Shown here: piece after piece, positions 18,378 to 26,755 of the stretch
Position numbering within the stretch: the first letter of the stretch is position 1
Layout of the letters: every line of letters starts with the position of its first letter
Assembly: GCF_000359745.1 (NCBI RefSeq)
Contig: NZ_AQHN01000005.1
Span: 62,001-126,000 of the forward strand
Source of the DNA: Rhizobium freirei PRF 81
GTDB lineage: Bacteria > Pseudomonadota > Alphaproteobacteria > Rhizobiales > Rhizobiaceae
Length of the DNA stretch: 64,000 nucleotides
Reading direction: 5' to 3'
Program-made: the position numbers and the translations under genes
The notes under the pieces: model-generated
What the model was told of the DNA's origin: nothing
What the model saw: the letters and a program-made list of their open reading frames with translations, nothing else
Database searches by the model: none

Positions 18378-19313
18378 ATGAATACGCAATCCACCCCCAT
18401 CACTTTGATCGGCGTTCCCCTTGAAGAAGGTTCGGGCCGACGCGGCGCCGGCATGGGTCCGACGGCACTCCGCATCGCCGGCATCGAAACGACGCTGACC
18501 GAGCTCGGCCATCGCGTCACCGATGGCGGCGACCTGCGCCCTGCCCCGGCGGCCGATCTGCCTGACGATCCGCAGGCCCATAATCTGAAGATCGTCGGCG
18601 CCTTCACCCGTGCACTGGAAGCGAAAGTCTATGATGTTGCATCGTCCGGTGGCTTCCCGCTGATCCTCGGCGGCGACCACAGCCTGTCCATGGGCAGCGT
18701 TTCCGGCATGGCGCGCCATGCGGCGGAGGTCGGCCGGCCGCTCTTCGTCCTCTGGCTGGACGCGCATTCCGATTTCAATTCGCCGGCGACGTCGCCGTCG
18801 GGCAACATCCACGGCATGCCTGTCGCCTTCTTCTGCGGCGAGGCCGAAATAGCCAATGTTCTGCAGGCCGGCCGGCCGCTTGTCGACCCAACGAAGGTCT
18901 TCCAGGTCGGCATCCGCTCGGTCGATCCGCGCGAGCGCGAGGAAATCCGCGAGCACGGCGTCAACGTCTTCGACATGCGCTCGCTCGACGAGCAGGGCGT
19001 CGCCGCCATCATGCGCAAGGTGCTGGATACCGTCGGCGCCGCCAACGGCCTGCTGCATGTCAGCTTCGACGTCGATTTCCTCGATCCGGATATCGCACCG
19101 GGCGTCGGAACGACGGTGCCGGGCGGCGCGACCTACCGCGAAGCGCATCTCATCATGGAAATGCTTTCCGATAGCAACCTCGTCTCGTCGCTCGATCTCG
19201 TCGAGCTCAATCCCTTCCTCGATGATCGCGGCAAGAGCGCCCGCGTCCTCGTGGAGATGGCAGCAAGCCTTTTCGGCCGTCGCATCTTCGATCGCCCGAC
19301 GCGAGCCGCCTGA
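18378..19313 (+). CDS. rocF: Arginase
   Basis: A 311-residue ureohydrolase that splits arginine to ornithine and urea. Mn ligands are H101 (GGDHS), D128, H130 and D132 (DAHSD), and D231 and D233 (SFDVDF). I start at ATG 18378 because GGAG (18366-18369) is 8 nt away; the ATG at 18372 is too close to it. A perfect 12-bp palindrome GCTGATATCAGC (18179-18190) lies upstream and could be a regulator site, although that is a guess. Confidence 0.94.
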   Translation: MNTQSTPITLIGVPLEEGSGRRGAGMGPTALRIAGIETTLTELGHRVTDGGDLRPAPAADLPDDPQAHNLKIVGAFTRALEAKVYDVASSGGFPLILGGDHSLSMGSVSGMARHAAEVGRPLFVLWLDAHSDFNSPATSPSGNIHGMPVAFFCGEAEIANVLQAGRPLVDPTKVFQVGIRSVDPREREEIREHGVNVFDMRSLDEQGVAAIMRKVLDTVGAANGLLHVSFDVDFLDPDIAPGVGTTVPGGATYREAHLIMEMLSDSNLVSSLDLVELNPFLDDRGKSARVLVEMAASLFGRRIFDRPTRAA

Positions 19314-19383
19314 GGACACTACATCGTCAGCGGGGAGGAATTGGATGACGCTTCGCCGCCGGGCGAACCATTCCTCCCTCAGG

Positions 19384-19530
19384 CCCCCTCGTCCTTCGAC
19401 AGGCTCGGGAGGAGGGTGGAGCGGGCCTCATCCTCGATATAGCCTGCCGCTCTTTGGCGGCAGTGTCGGAAGATCAAGCCTCATGGTGAGGTGGCGCGCA
19501 CAAGCACTCTCGAACCAAGGGCGCGGGTGA
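19384..19530 (+). repeat. Mosaic dispersed repeat copy in the arginase-cheW spacer
   Basis: The 376-nt gap 19314-19689 holds no gene. It contains CCTTCGACAGGCTC, CATGGTGAGGTGG and CTCGAACCAAGGGCG, short blocks that recur in the spacer at 38911-38980 in different order and orientation. This points to a dispersed mosaic palindromic repeat of the rhizobial kind. GCTGCCGCC-type hairpins are also present (GCCGCTCTTTGGCGGC near 19446). The cheW promoter must lie in the AT-richer end around 19600-19650. Confidence 0.5.
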
Positions 19531-19689
19531 TGAGCGTCCTTTGCAAAACGGCCACGCACTTTCGGCATGACATCCCGAAGCTCTTACGACCGAAACCGCT
19601 TGTATAGATTTAGGTTTAAGCAATGTTCTTGCTCTATCTTGGCCTGAACGCGCCGGATTTGGCGTCACGGTTCAATGGGAAGGACGTTC

Positions 19690-20166
19690 ATGGCCACGAT
19701 CAATTCCACCAGCTTCAGCGGCGATACTCTGGAGATCATCGCCTTCCGGCTTCATGAGCAGGAATTCTGCGTGAAGACCACCACGATCCGCGAAATCCGC
19801 GGCTGGGCGCCCTCGACGCCGATCCCGCATGCCCCGGCCGATGTCATCGGCGTCATGAACCTGCGCGGCTCGGTCATCCCGATCATCGACCTCGCCTACA
19901 AGCTCGGCATGCAGAGCACGGTCGCCAATGAGCGCAGCGCTATCGTCGTCGCCGAAGTGCACAGCATGGTCATCGGCATGCTCGTCGATCGCGTCTCCGA
20001 TATCCTCACGATCGCCTCCAGCCAGGTGCAGCCGGTTCCGGAAGTCACCGCTTCCTTCGATCGCGCCTATTGCGAAGGTATTATCGCCACCGAAAACGGA
20101 ATGATCTGCTTCCTGAACCTCGCCAAGATGTTCAAGGAAAACGAAACGGAAGAACTGGCAGCGTAA
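19690..20166 (+). CDS. cheW: CheW-like chemotaxis coupling protein
   Basis: A 158-residue CheW-domain protein of normal length. It couples chemoreceptors to the CheA kinase. Recognisable elements are LHEQEFCVKT, the VMNLRGSVIPIIDL core and GMLVDRVSDIL. ATG 19690 follows GGAAGGA at good distance; an upstream in-frame ATG at 19675 lacks this. The gene stands alone, away from a che operon, as second CheW copies often do. It is followed by a terminator. Confidence 0.92.
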   Translation: MATINSTSFSGDTLEIIAFRLHEQEFCVKTTTIREIRGWAPSTPIPHAPADVIGVMNLRGSVIPIIDLAYKLGMQSTVANERSAIVVAEVHSMVIGMLVDRVSDILTIASSQVQPVPEVTASFDRAYCEGIIATENGMICFLNLAKMFKENETEELAA

Positions 20167-20188
20167 CTCTTTCCGCACTGCCCATTTT

Positions 20189-20220
20189 AAAAGCCGTCAC
20201 CTTCCGTGTGGCGGCTTTTT
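20189..20220 (+). terminator. Rho-independent terminator after cheW
   Basis: A 12-position stem AAAAGCCGTCAC/GTGGCGGCTTTT (one T-G wobble) with a 7-nt loop ends in a T run, 22 nt after the cheW stop. Confidence 0.85.
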
Positions 20221-20296
20221 CTACTAACTTTAGATAGTTATATTTTACTTATTGCCACACAAGTGGACGACATCACATCCAATATCGCCGCCGTCG

Positions 20297-20578
20297 TCAA
20301 AGCCTCGAAGGAACAGCCGGCTTAACTTCCTCAGCCGGTGCAGGCTTATGGATCAGCGCCGCCGCCTCCAGCACCAGCGGGTTCAGCCCGCTATCCCCGT
20401 GATCGATGATCGCGAACAGCTGACGCCGCATGCGCGGCTCCCAGAATTTGTTGATATGTGTGGCGACACCTTGCACCGCTTCGCTTGCCGGCTGCGTCTT
20501 GAAGAAAGTGGCGATCTGGTTCGCCATGTAGATGAGCTTTGTTTCGGTCTTGCCATGCGGCGTTTCGTCAGGCGACAT
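20297..20578 (-). CDS. fdsD: Formate dehydrogenase delta subunit
   Basis: A 93-residue FdsD-type protein with the family core KLIYMANQIATFF and HINKFWEPRMRRQL. In Rhodobacter and Cupriavidus, FdsD is needed for maturation or stability of the FdsABG enzyme. It is the last gene of the fds operon; its start overlaps the 3' end of fdhD by 11 nt, which suggests translational coupling. Confidence 0.9.
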   Translation of the reverse strand: MSPDETPHGKTETKLIYMANQIATFFKTQPASEAVQGVATHINKFWEPRMRRQLFAIIDHGDSGLNPLVLEAAALIHKPAPAEEVKPAVPSRL

Positions 20579-21395
20579 CGGCGATGCTCCCCGGAATGAT
20601 GCGATGAGGATGGGTGAAAATCTCGAAATCGTCGCCGCGCACCAGCGCCACCAGCGTCATGCCGGCCTCTTCGGCCGTGCGGATGGCAAGCGCCGTCGGC
20701 GCGGAGATGGCGACCAGCACGGGGCTGCCCAAGATTGCCGCCTTCTGAACCATCTCGACCGATAGCCGGCTGGTGACGGCAACAACGCCTTCCGCCCCGT
20801 TGTGGCCGGAACGGATGACGGCGCCACAGAGCTTGTCCAGCGCGTTATGCCGGCCGACATCCTCGCGCACGGCCAGCAATCCCTCGGACGGAATATAGAA
20901 GCCCGCACCATGAACGGCGCGCGTCTCGCGATGCAGCGGCTGAGCGTCGTTCAGAAGGGCGATCGCGCGGACGATATCCTTCTGCGTCAAAGTGAACGTG
21001 ACCTTGGAAACATCCGGCACCTTGCGCACGGCCTGTTCGATCGATTCGATGCCGCACAGGCCGCAGCCGACGGGACCTGCCATATGGCGGCGGCGCAGCC
21101 GCAGCGCATCCGCCGCATCGTCAACCAGGGTGATCTGCACATCGATCCCCCGCTCGTCCTCGATCGGCTCGATCGCTGCGATCTGATCTATATCGTTAAT
21201 GATGCCTTCGGTCAGGCTGAAGCCAATGGCGAAATCTTCGATATCGGCAGGCGTTCCCATCATGACCGCATGCGACGTGCCGCCATAGGAAAAGGCGATC
21301 GGCACCTCCTCGGGGACGATGCGAGAACCCGAGCGGACCAAACCATTGCGGCGGGCAGTTTCGGGAACGGTTATGGTGGGGGTGAATTTGGTCAT
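20568..21395 (-). CDS. fdhD: Formate dehydrogenase accessory sulfurtransferase FdhD (FdsC)
   Basis: A 275-residue FdhD/FdsC protein. It delivers sulfur to the molybdenum (bis-MGD) cofactor before insertion into formate dehydrogenase. The conserved CGLC (C111 and C114) is present in MAGPVGCGLCGIES. I start at MTKFTPTITV; a TTG-started extension runs into the upstream repeat region. Unlike the other fds junctions, it is separated from fdsA by a 274-nt gap holding an inverted repeat. Confidence 0.93.
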   Translation of the reverse strand: MTKFTPTITVPETARRNGLVRSGSRIVPEEVPIAFSYGGTSHAVMMGTPADIEDFAIGFSLTEGIINDIDQIAAIEPIEDERGIDVQITLVDDAADALRLRRRHMAGPVGCGLCGIESIEQAVRKVPDVSKVTFTLTQKDIVRAIALLNDAQPLHRETRAVHGAGFYIPSEGLLAVREDVGRHNALDKLCGAVIRSGHNGAEGVVAVTSRLSVEMVQKAAILGSPVLVAISAPTALAIRTAEEAGMTLVALVRGDDFEIFTHPHRIIPGSIADVA

Positions 21396-21459
21396 AATGC
21401 TGCGATACCAGCATATTCCTTGGCAACGCCACAAACTTTAGCGTTCGTAGAGGACGAAT

Positions 21460-21649
21460 ACCCCCCTCTGTCACTTCGTGACATCTCCCCCACAAGGGGG
21501 GAGATCGGTGGGAGGCAAACGCGCTCCCCAGTGATATCCGCAGACAACGTTTCCAAGGGGATAATGTTCATTATATTGCGAGGAGAGCGCCACGCATGAA
21601 CGATCTCCCCCCTTGTGGGGGAGATGTCACGAAAGTGACAGAGGGGGGT
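21460..21649. repeat. Pair of 48/49-bp inverted repeats around a 93-bp core
   Basis: The segment 21460-21507 (ACCCCCCTCTGTCACTTCGT...) and its reverse complement at 21601-21649 match except for one extra A. Each arm itself contains smaller inverted repeats: CTCCCCC ACAAG GGGGGAG, and GTCAC TTC GTGAC. The 93-bp core shows no coding frame. This is a repeat of the type dispersed in rhizobial intergenic DNA or a MITE-like insertion, placed between fdsA and fdhD within the operon. Confidence 0.85.
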
Positions 21650-21669
21650 ATCTCTCCACGCACTCCGAC

Positions 21670-24549
21670 TCACTCCGCAGCCTCCATCTTCCCGACGATA
21701 CGGCGCGACTGCCGCGCCTGTTCGTCGTAATCGACCTGCCACTGCGACGGACCGTTCGAGGGCGAGACCTGTACCGCCGTCACCTTGTATTCAGGGCAAT
21801 TGGTGGCCCAGTCGGAATAATCAGTCGTAATGACGTTCGCCTGCGTATCCGGATGATGGAAGGTCGTATAGACGACACCGGGGGCAACGCGATCGGTAAT
21901 CAAGGCTCTGAGCGTCGTGTCGCCGGAGCGGCTGCTGAGCCGGACCCAGTCACCGTCGCGGATGCCGCGCTGCTCGGCGTCGTGCGGATGGATTTCCAGG
22001 CGATCCTCCGCATGCCAGACGACATTCTCCGTCCGTCGCGTCTGCGCGCCGACATTGTACTGGCTGAGGATGCGCCCGGTGGTCAACAGCAGCGGGAAGC
22101 GCGGGCCTGTGCGTTCGTCGGTGGCGACATATTCCGTGCGGATGAACTTACCCTTGCCGCGCACGAAGCCATCGACATGCATGATCGGCGAACCGAGCGG
22201 CGTCTTCTCGTTGCAGGGCCACTGTACCGACCCCACCTTCTCCAGATAGTCGTAGGAGACCAGAGCGAAGCTCGGCGTCGTCGCGGCGATCTCGTCCATG
22301 ATCTCGGACGGATGCGCGTAATGCCAGTCAAGCCCCATGGCCTGCGCCATCTTCTGCGTCACCTCCCAGTCGCCATAGCCGTTGCGCGGGGTCATGACCT
22401 TGCGCACGCGGTTGATGCGCCGCTCGGCATTGGTGAAGGTGCCGTCCTTTTCGAGGAAGGTCGAACCGGGCAGGAAGACATGCGCGTAATTGGCCGTCTC
22501 GTTCAGGAAGAGATCGTGGACAACAACGCATTCCATCGCGGCAAGGCCGGCTGCGACATGCTTGGTATCCGGGTCGGACTGGAGGATATCCTCGCCCTGG
22601 ATGTAGAGGCCCTTGAAGCTGCCGTCGACAGCAGCATCGAGCATGTTCGGGATGCGCAGGCCCGGCTCGTTGGCGAGCTTCACGCCCCAGAGCTTTTCGA
22701 AGATATCGCGGGTCGCATCGTCGGAGATGTGGCGATAGCCCGGCAGCTCGTGCGGGAAGGAGCCCATGTCGCAGGAGCCCTGCACGTTGTTCTGGCCGCG
22801 CAGCGGGTTCACGCCGACGCCCGGACGGCCGATATTGCCCGTGACCATGGCGAGGTTGGCGATCGCCATGACGGTCGTCGAACCCTGACTGTGTTCGGTG
22901 ACGCCGAGGCCGTAATAGATCGCGCCATTGCCGCCCTTCGCAAAGAGGCGAGCGGCACCGCGCACGAGATCAGCGGGAACGCCGGTATATTTTTCCGTTT
23001 CCTCCGGGCTGTGCTGCGGCTCGGCGACAAAGGCTGCCCAATCCTCGAATTCGGACCAATCGCAGCGTTCGCGAATGAACGTCTCGTCGAACAGACCTTC
23101 GGTGACGATGACATGGGCGAGCGCCGTCATCATGGCGACATTGGTGCCCGGCTTCAGCGGCAGATGATAGCTGGCCTCGACATGCGGCGTGCGCACCAGA
23201 TCGATGCGGCGCGGATCGATGACGATGAGCTTGGCGCCCTGGCGCAGCCGCTTCTTCAGGCGCGAGCCGAAGACCGGGTGGCCGTCCGTCGGATTGGCGC
23301 CGATAACGATAACGACATCGGAATGCTCGACGCTGTCGAAATTCTGCGTGCCGGCCGAGGTGCCGAAGGCCTGGCCGAGCCCGTAGCCGGTCGGCGAATG
23401 GCAGACGCGGGCGCAGGTATCGACATTGTTGTTGCCGAAGCCGGCGCGCACCAGCTTCTGCACCAGATAGGTCTCTTCATTGGTGCAGCGCGACGAGGTG
23501 ATGCCGCCGATGGAATCGCGGCCATACTGGTATTGCAGCCGCTTGAACTCGGTGGCGATATGGGCAAAGGCCTCGTCCCAGGTCACTTCGCGCCAGGGAT
23601 CACTGATCTTCGCGCGGATCATCGGGTTGAGGATGCGGTCCTGGTGGGTCGAATAGCCATAGGCAAAGCGGCCCTTGACGCAGGAATGGCCGCGATTGGC
23701 CTGGCCGTCCTTCCAGGGCACCATGCGCACCACCTCCTCGCCGCGCATCTCCGCCTTGAAGGAACAGCCGACGCCGCAATAGGCACAGGTGGTGACGACC
23801 GAATGTTCCGGCTGGCCGATCGAGATCACCGATTTTTCGATCAGCGTCGCGGTCGGGCAAGCCTGCACGCAAGCGCCACAGGAGACGCATTCGCTGTCGA
23901 TGAAATTCTCGTGCATGCCGGCCGAGACGCGAGAGCCGAAGCCTCGGCCCTCGATGGTCAGTGCGAAGGTGCCCTGCACTTCTTCGCAAGCGCGCACGCA
24001 GCGCGAGCAGACGATGCACTTCGAGGGATCAAACGTGAAATAGGGATTGGACTCGTCTTTCGGCGTCCATTTCAGATTGATGTCGCCATTGTTGCGCGCC
24101 TTGACGTGATTGTCGCCCTCATAGCCGTAGCGCACATCACGCAGGCCGACCGCGCCGGCCATGTCCTGCAATTCGCAATCGCCATTGGCGGCACAGGTCA
24201 GACAGTCGAGCGGATGGTCGGAGATATAAAGCTCCATCACGCCGCGGCGGATGTCCTTCAGCCGGCCCGTCTGCGTGTGCACGACGATGCCGGGAGCGAC
24301 CGGCGTCGTGCACGAGGCCGGCGTGCCGTTGCGGCCTTCGATTTCGACGAGACAGAGCCGGCAGGAGCCGAAGGCGTCGATCATGTCGGTGGCGCAGAGC
24401 TTCGGCACCTCGATGCCTGCTTCCATCGAGGCACGCATGATCGACGTGCCTTCCGGCACTGTAATCTGCTGCCCGTCGATGGTCAGCGTCACCATGGTTT
24501 CGGACTGGGAGGCCGGCGTACCGTAATCGATTTCTGGAACGAGGAACAT
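21670..24549 (-). CDS. fdsA: NAD-dependent formate dehydrogenase alpha (molybdenum) subunit
   Basis: A 959-residue catalytic subunit that oxidises formate to CO2 in the cytoplasm. The N-terminal [2Fe-2S] domain uses C52, C63, C66 and C80. A [4Fe-4S] cluster uses H112, C116, C119 and C125. Two ferredoxin-type clusters use C178/181/184/188 and C221/224/227/231. The bis-MGD domain begins with CAYCGVGC (C255, C258, C262). The molybdenum ligand is probably C383, followed by His384, in DTCARVCHSPT. This is a Cys, not selenocysteine, enzyme. The gene follows fdsB by 5 nt. Confidence 0.96.
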   Translation of the reverse strand: MFLVPEIDYGTPASQSETMVTLTIDGQQITVPEGTSIMRASMEAGIEVPKLCATDMIDAFGSCRLCLVEIEGRNGTPASCTTPVAPGIVVHTQTGRLKDIRRGVMELYISDHPLDCLTCAANGDCELQDMAGAVGLRDVRYGYEGDNHVKARNNGDINLKWTPKDESNPYFTFDPSKCIVCSRCVRACEEVQGTFALTIEGRGFGSRVSAGMHENFIDSECVSCGACVQACPTATLIEKSVISIGQPEHSVVTTCAYCGVGCSFKAEMRGEEVVRMVPWKDGQANRGHSCVKGRFAYGYSTHQDRILNPMIRAKISDPWREVTWDEAFAHIATEFKRLQYQYGRDSIGGITSSRCTNEETYLVQKLVRAGFGNNNVDTCARVCHSPTGYGLGQAFGTSAGTQNFDSVEHSDVVIVIGANPTDGHPVFGSRLKKRLRQGAKLIVIDPRRIDLVRTPHVEASYHLPLKPGTNVAMMTALAHVIVTEGLFDETFIRERCDWSEFEDWAAFVAEPQHSPEETEKYTGVPADLVRGAARLFAKGGNGAIYYGLGVTEHSQGSTTVMAIANLAMVTGNIGRPGVGVNPLRGQNNVQGSCDMGSFPHELPGYRHISDDATRDIFEKLWGVKLANEPGLRIPNMLDAAVDGSFKGLYIQGEDILQSDPDTKHVAAGLAAMECVVVHDLFLNETANYAHVFLPGSTFLEKDGTFTNAERRINRVRKVMTPRNGYGDWEVTQKMAQAMGLDWHYAHPSEIMDEIAATTPSFALVSYDYLEKVGSVQWPCNEKTPLGSPIMHVDGFVRGKGKFIRTEYVATDERTGPRFPLLLTTGRILSQYNVGAQTRRTENVVWHAEDRLEIHPHDAEQRGIRDGDWVRLSSRSGDTTLRALITDRVAPGVVYTTFHHPDTQANVITTDYSDWATNCPEYKVTAVQVSPSNGPSQWQVDYDEQARQSRRIVGKMEAAE

Positions 24550-24554
24550 GGCTC

Positions 24555-26111
24555 TTACTCCGCCGCTTCAATCAAGGGAGCCGGAGAAAAGTCCTCCGGG
24601 AAATGGGTCATTGCGCTCATGACGGGATAGGGCGTGAAGCCGCCGAGCGCGCAGAGCGAACCGAACTTCATCGTATTGCAGAGATCGGCGAGCAGCTCTT
24701 TGTTCTTCTCCGGTTCGATGCCGCGCGCGATCTTGTCGGCCGTCTCGACGCCGCGCGTCGAGCCGATGCGGCAGGGCGTGCACTTGCCGCAGCTTTCGAC
24801 CGCACAGAATTCCATCGCGAAACGCGCCTGTTTCAGCATGTCGGCGGTATCGTCGAAGACGACGAGGCCGGCATGGCCGATCAAGCCGTCCTTGGCCGCG
24901 AAGGCTTCATAATCGAATGGCGTGTCGAACAGAGCGCGCGGGAAATAGGCCCCGAGCGGCCCGCCCACCTGCACCGCCTTGACCGGCCGCCCGCTCGCAG
25001 TGCCGCCGCCGATCCTGTCGACGATATCGCCCAGCGAAAGACCGAAGGCTGTTTCATAGAGGCCGCCATGCTTGACGTTGCCGGCGATCTGCAGCGGGAT
25101 CGTGCCGCGCGAACGGCCCATGCCGAAATCGCGGTAGAAGGCGGCGCCCTTGTCCATGATGACCGGGACGGAGGCGAGCGAAATCACGTTGTTGATGACG
25201 GTCGGACAGTCGAACAGACCCTTGTGCGCCGGCAGCGGCGGCTTGGCGCGCACGACGCCGCGCTTGCCCTCGAGGCTGTTCAAGAGCGCCGTTTCCTCGC
25301 CGCAGACATAGGCGCCGGCGCCGGTGCGGATTTCCATGTCGAAAGCCTTGCCGGAGCCAAGCACCGAGGCACCGAGAATGCCGGCCTTGCGCGCGACTTC
25401 GACGGCTTCGGTCATCGCGGCGATCGCATGCGGATATTCCGAGCGCGTATAGACGAAGCCCTTGGTCGCCCCGGTCGCCAGGCCAGCGATCACCATGCCC
25501 TCGATCAGCACGAAGGGATCGCCTTCCATGATCATCCGGTCGGCGAAGGTGCCGCTATCGCCCTCGTCGGCATTGCAGACGATATATTTGCGCTCACCCG
25601 GCGCATCGAGCACCGTCTTCCATTTGATGCCGGTCGGGAAGCCCGCACCACCGCGGCCGCGAAGGCCGGAATCGGTGACTTCCTTGACGATATCACTGGC
25701 CGCTATGCCAATGGCACGGCGCAGTCCCTTGAGGCCGCCATGCGCTTCATAATCGTGTAGCGAAAGCGGATCGGTAATGCCGCAGCGGGCAAAGGTCAGG
25801 CGGGTCTGCTCTTTCAGGAACGGGAGGTTTTCGACCTCACCAAGACAGAGCGGATGCTCGCAGCCTTCAGCGAGCCCGGCATCGAACAGGCCGGAGACGT
25901 CCTTTACCTTCACAGGCCCATAGCCGATGCGCTTGCCGCCGATCTCGACCTCGACCAAAGGCTCGAGCCAGAACATGCCGCGCGAGCCGTTGCGTACGAT
26001 ACGCGCATCGAGGCCGCGTTTGGCAATTTCCTGCGCGACCGATTTCGCCACCTTCTCCGCACCCAGAGAAAGCGCGGCGGCATCGCGGGGGATATAAATG
26101 GTCAGGGTCAT
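24555..26111 (-). CDS. fdsB: NAD-dependent formate dehydrogenase beta (flavin/NAD) subunit
   Basis: A 518-residue NuoF-like subunit with an N-terminal thioredoxin-like region. The NADH-binding motif GLRGRGGAGFPTG lies near 150, the FMN-binding YIVCNADEGDSGTF near 175, and the [4Fe-4S] ligands in ESCGKCTPCRIG near 435. It passes electrons from FdsA to NAD+. Its start overlaps the fdsG stop by 4 nt (ATGA), a sign of coupled translation. Confidence 0.96.
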   Translation of the reverse strand: MTLTIYIPRDAAALSLGAEKVAKSVAQEIAKRGLDARIVRNGSRGMFWLEPLVEVEIGGKRIGYGPVKVKDVSGLFDAGLAEGCEHPLCLGEVENLPFLKEQTRLTFARCGITDPLSLHDYEAHGGLKGLRRAIGIAASDIVKEVTDSGLRGRGGAGFPTGIKWKTVLDAPGERKYIVCNADEGDSGTFADRMIMEGDPFVLIEGMVIAGLATGATKGFVYTRSEYPHAIAAMTEAVEVARKAGILGASVLGSGKAFDMEIRTGAGAYVCGEETALLNSLEGKRGVVRAKPPLPAHKGLFDCPTVINNVISLASVPVIMDKGAAFYRDFGMGRSRGTIPLQIAGNVKHGGLYETAFGLSLGDIVDRIGGGTASGRPVKAVQVGGPLGAYFPRALFDTPFDYEAFAAKDGLIGHAGLVVFDDTADMLKQARFAMEFCAVESCGKCTPCRIGSTRGVETADKIARGIEPEKNKELLADLCNTMKFGSLCALGGFTPYPVMSAMTHFPEDFSPAPLIEAAE

Positions 26112-26587
26112 TGGCGCGCCTCCTTCACGAGGTCTTCGGCGCTTTCAGCGTCGAGCCGGCCATGAAGCTGTCCATCCAGCATCGCAGTCGGCGAGCAGGC
26201 ACAGAGACCGAGACAGTAGACGGGCTCGAGCGTAACGCTGCCATCGAGCGTGGTCTGATGGAAATCGATGCCCAGCAACTGCTTGACGCGCTCTGCCACC
26301 GCATCGCCGCCCATCGACTGACAGGCCTCGGCACGACAGAGCTTGAGGACATGGCGGCCGGCGGGGTGGTCGCGATAGTCGTGATAGAAGGTCATGACGC
26401 CGTGCACTTCGGCACGCGACAGGTTCAGAGCCTTGGCGATCAGCGGCAGCGTGTCCGGCGGCACATAGCCGAATTCCTCTTGAATCCCGTGCAGGATCGG
26501 CAAAAGCGGCCCTTCCATCGATTTCATGCTATCGATGATGGTGCCGGCACGGGCCGCAATCTCGCCCGTACCCAGATTCAAACTCAT
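26108..26587 (-). CDS. fdsG: NAD-dependent formate dehydrogenase gamma subunit
   Basis: A 159-residue NuoE-like [2Fe-2S] subunit; cluster ligands are C84, C89, C125 and C129 (LCRAEAC ... YCLGLCAC). I start at ATG 26587, preceded by GGGAGG at 7 nt; a longer frame exists but has no such site. First gene of the operon fdsG-fdsB-fdsA-fdhD-fdsD. A LysR gene ends 165 nt upstream. Confidence 0.95.
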   Translation of the reverse strand: MSLNLGTGEIAARAGTIIDSMKSMEGPLLPILHGIQEEFGYVPPDTLPLIAKALNLSRAEVHGVMTFYHDYRDHPAGRHVLKLCRAEACQSMGGDAVAERVKQLLGIDFHQTTLDGSVTLEPVYCLGLCACSPTAMLDGQLHGRLDAESAEDLVKEARQ

Positions 26588-26734
26588 ATACAGCCTCCCA
26601 CGCATAATCCGACAATCGCTGCAGCAATCTCGGAAAGGCTTATGCGGCATCTCCACCACAGGTGCGCAGTCGGCGCACGCTTGCAATAACCGTCGCAGGC
26701 GAGAGGCAAAGGATCAATAAGGCAGTCCCGTCGC

Positions 26735-26755
26735 TTGATAGAAATTTCCTATCAA
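26735..26755. promoter_or_regulatory. Candidate LysR-type operator upstream of fdsG
   Basis: A perfect interrupted palindrome TTGATAG-N7-CTATCAA lies in the 3' end of the LysR gene and overlaps its stop codon. It is about 150 nt upstream of fdsG, where an activator site would sit. It contains the T-N11-A core expected of LysR sites. Confidence 0.5.

Noticed and set aside
19314..19689. tRNA gene or small protein in the arginase-cheW gap
   Set aside because: No cloverleaf or supported start; the stretch is explained by repeat blocks.
21613..24630. A 1005-codon open frame on the plus strand
   Set aside because: Antisense shadow of fdsA; its protein is an Arg/His/Ala/Gly-rich jumble without domains.
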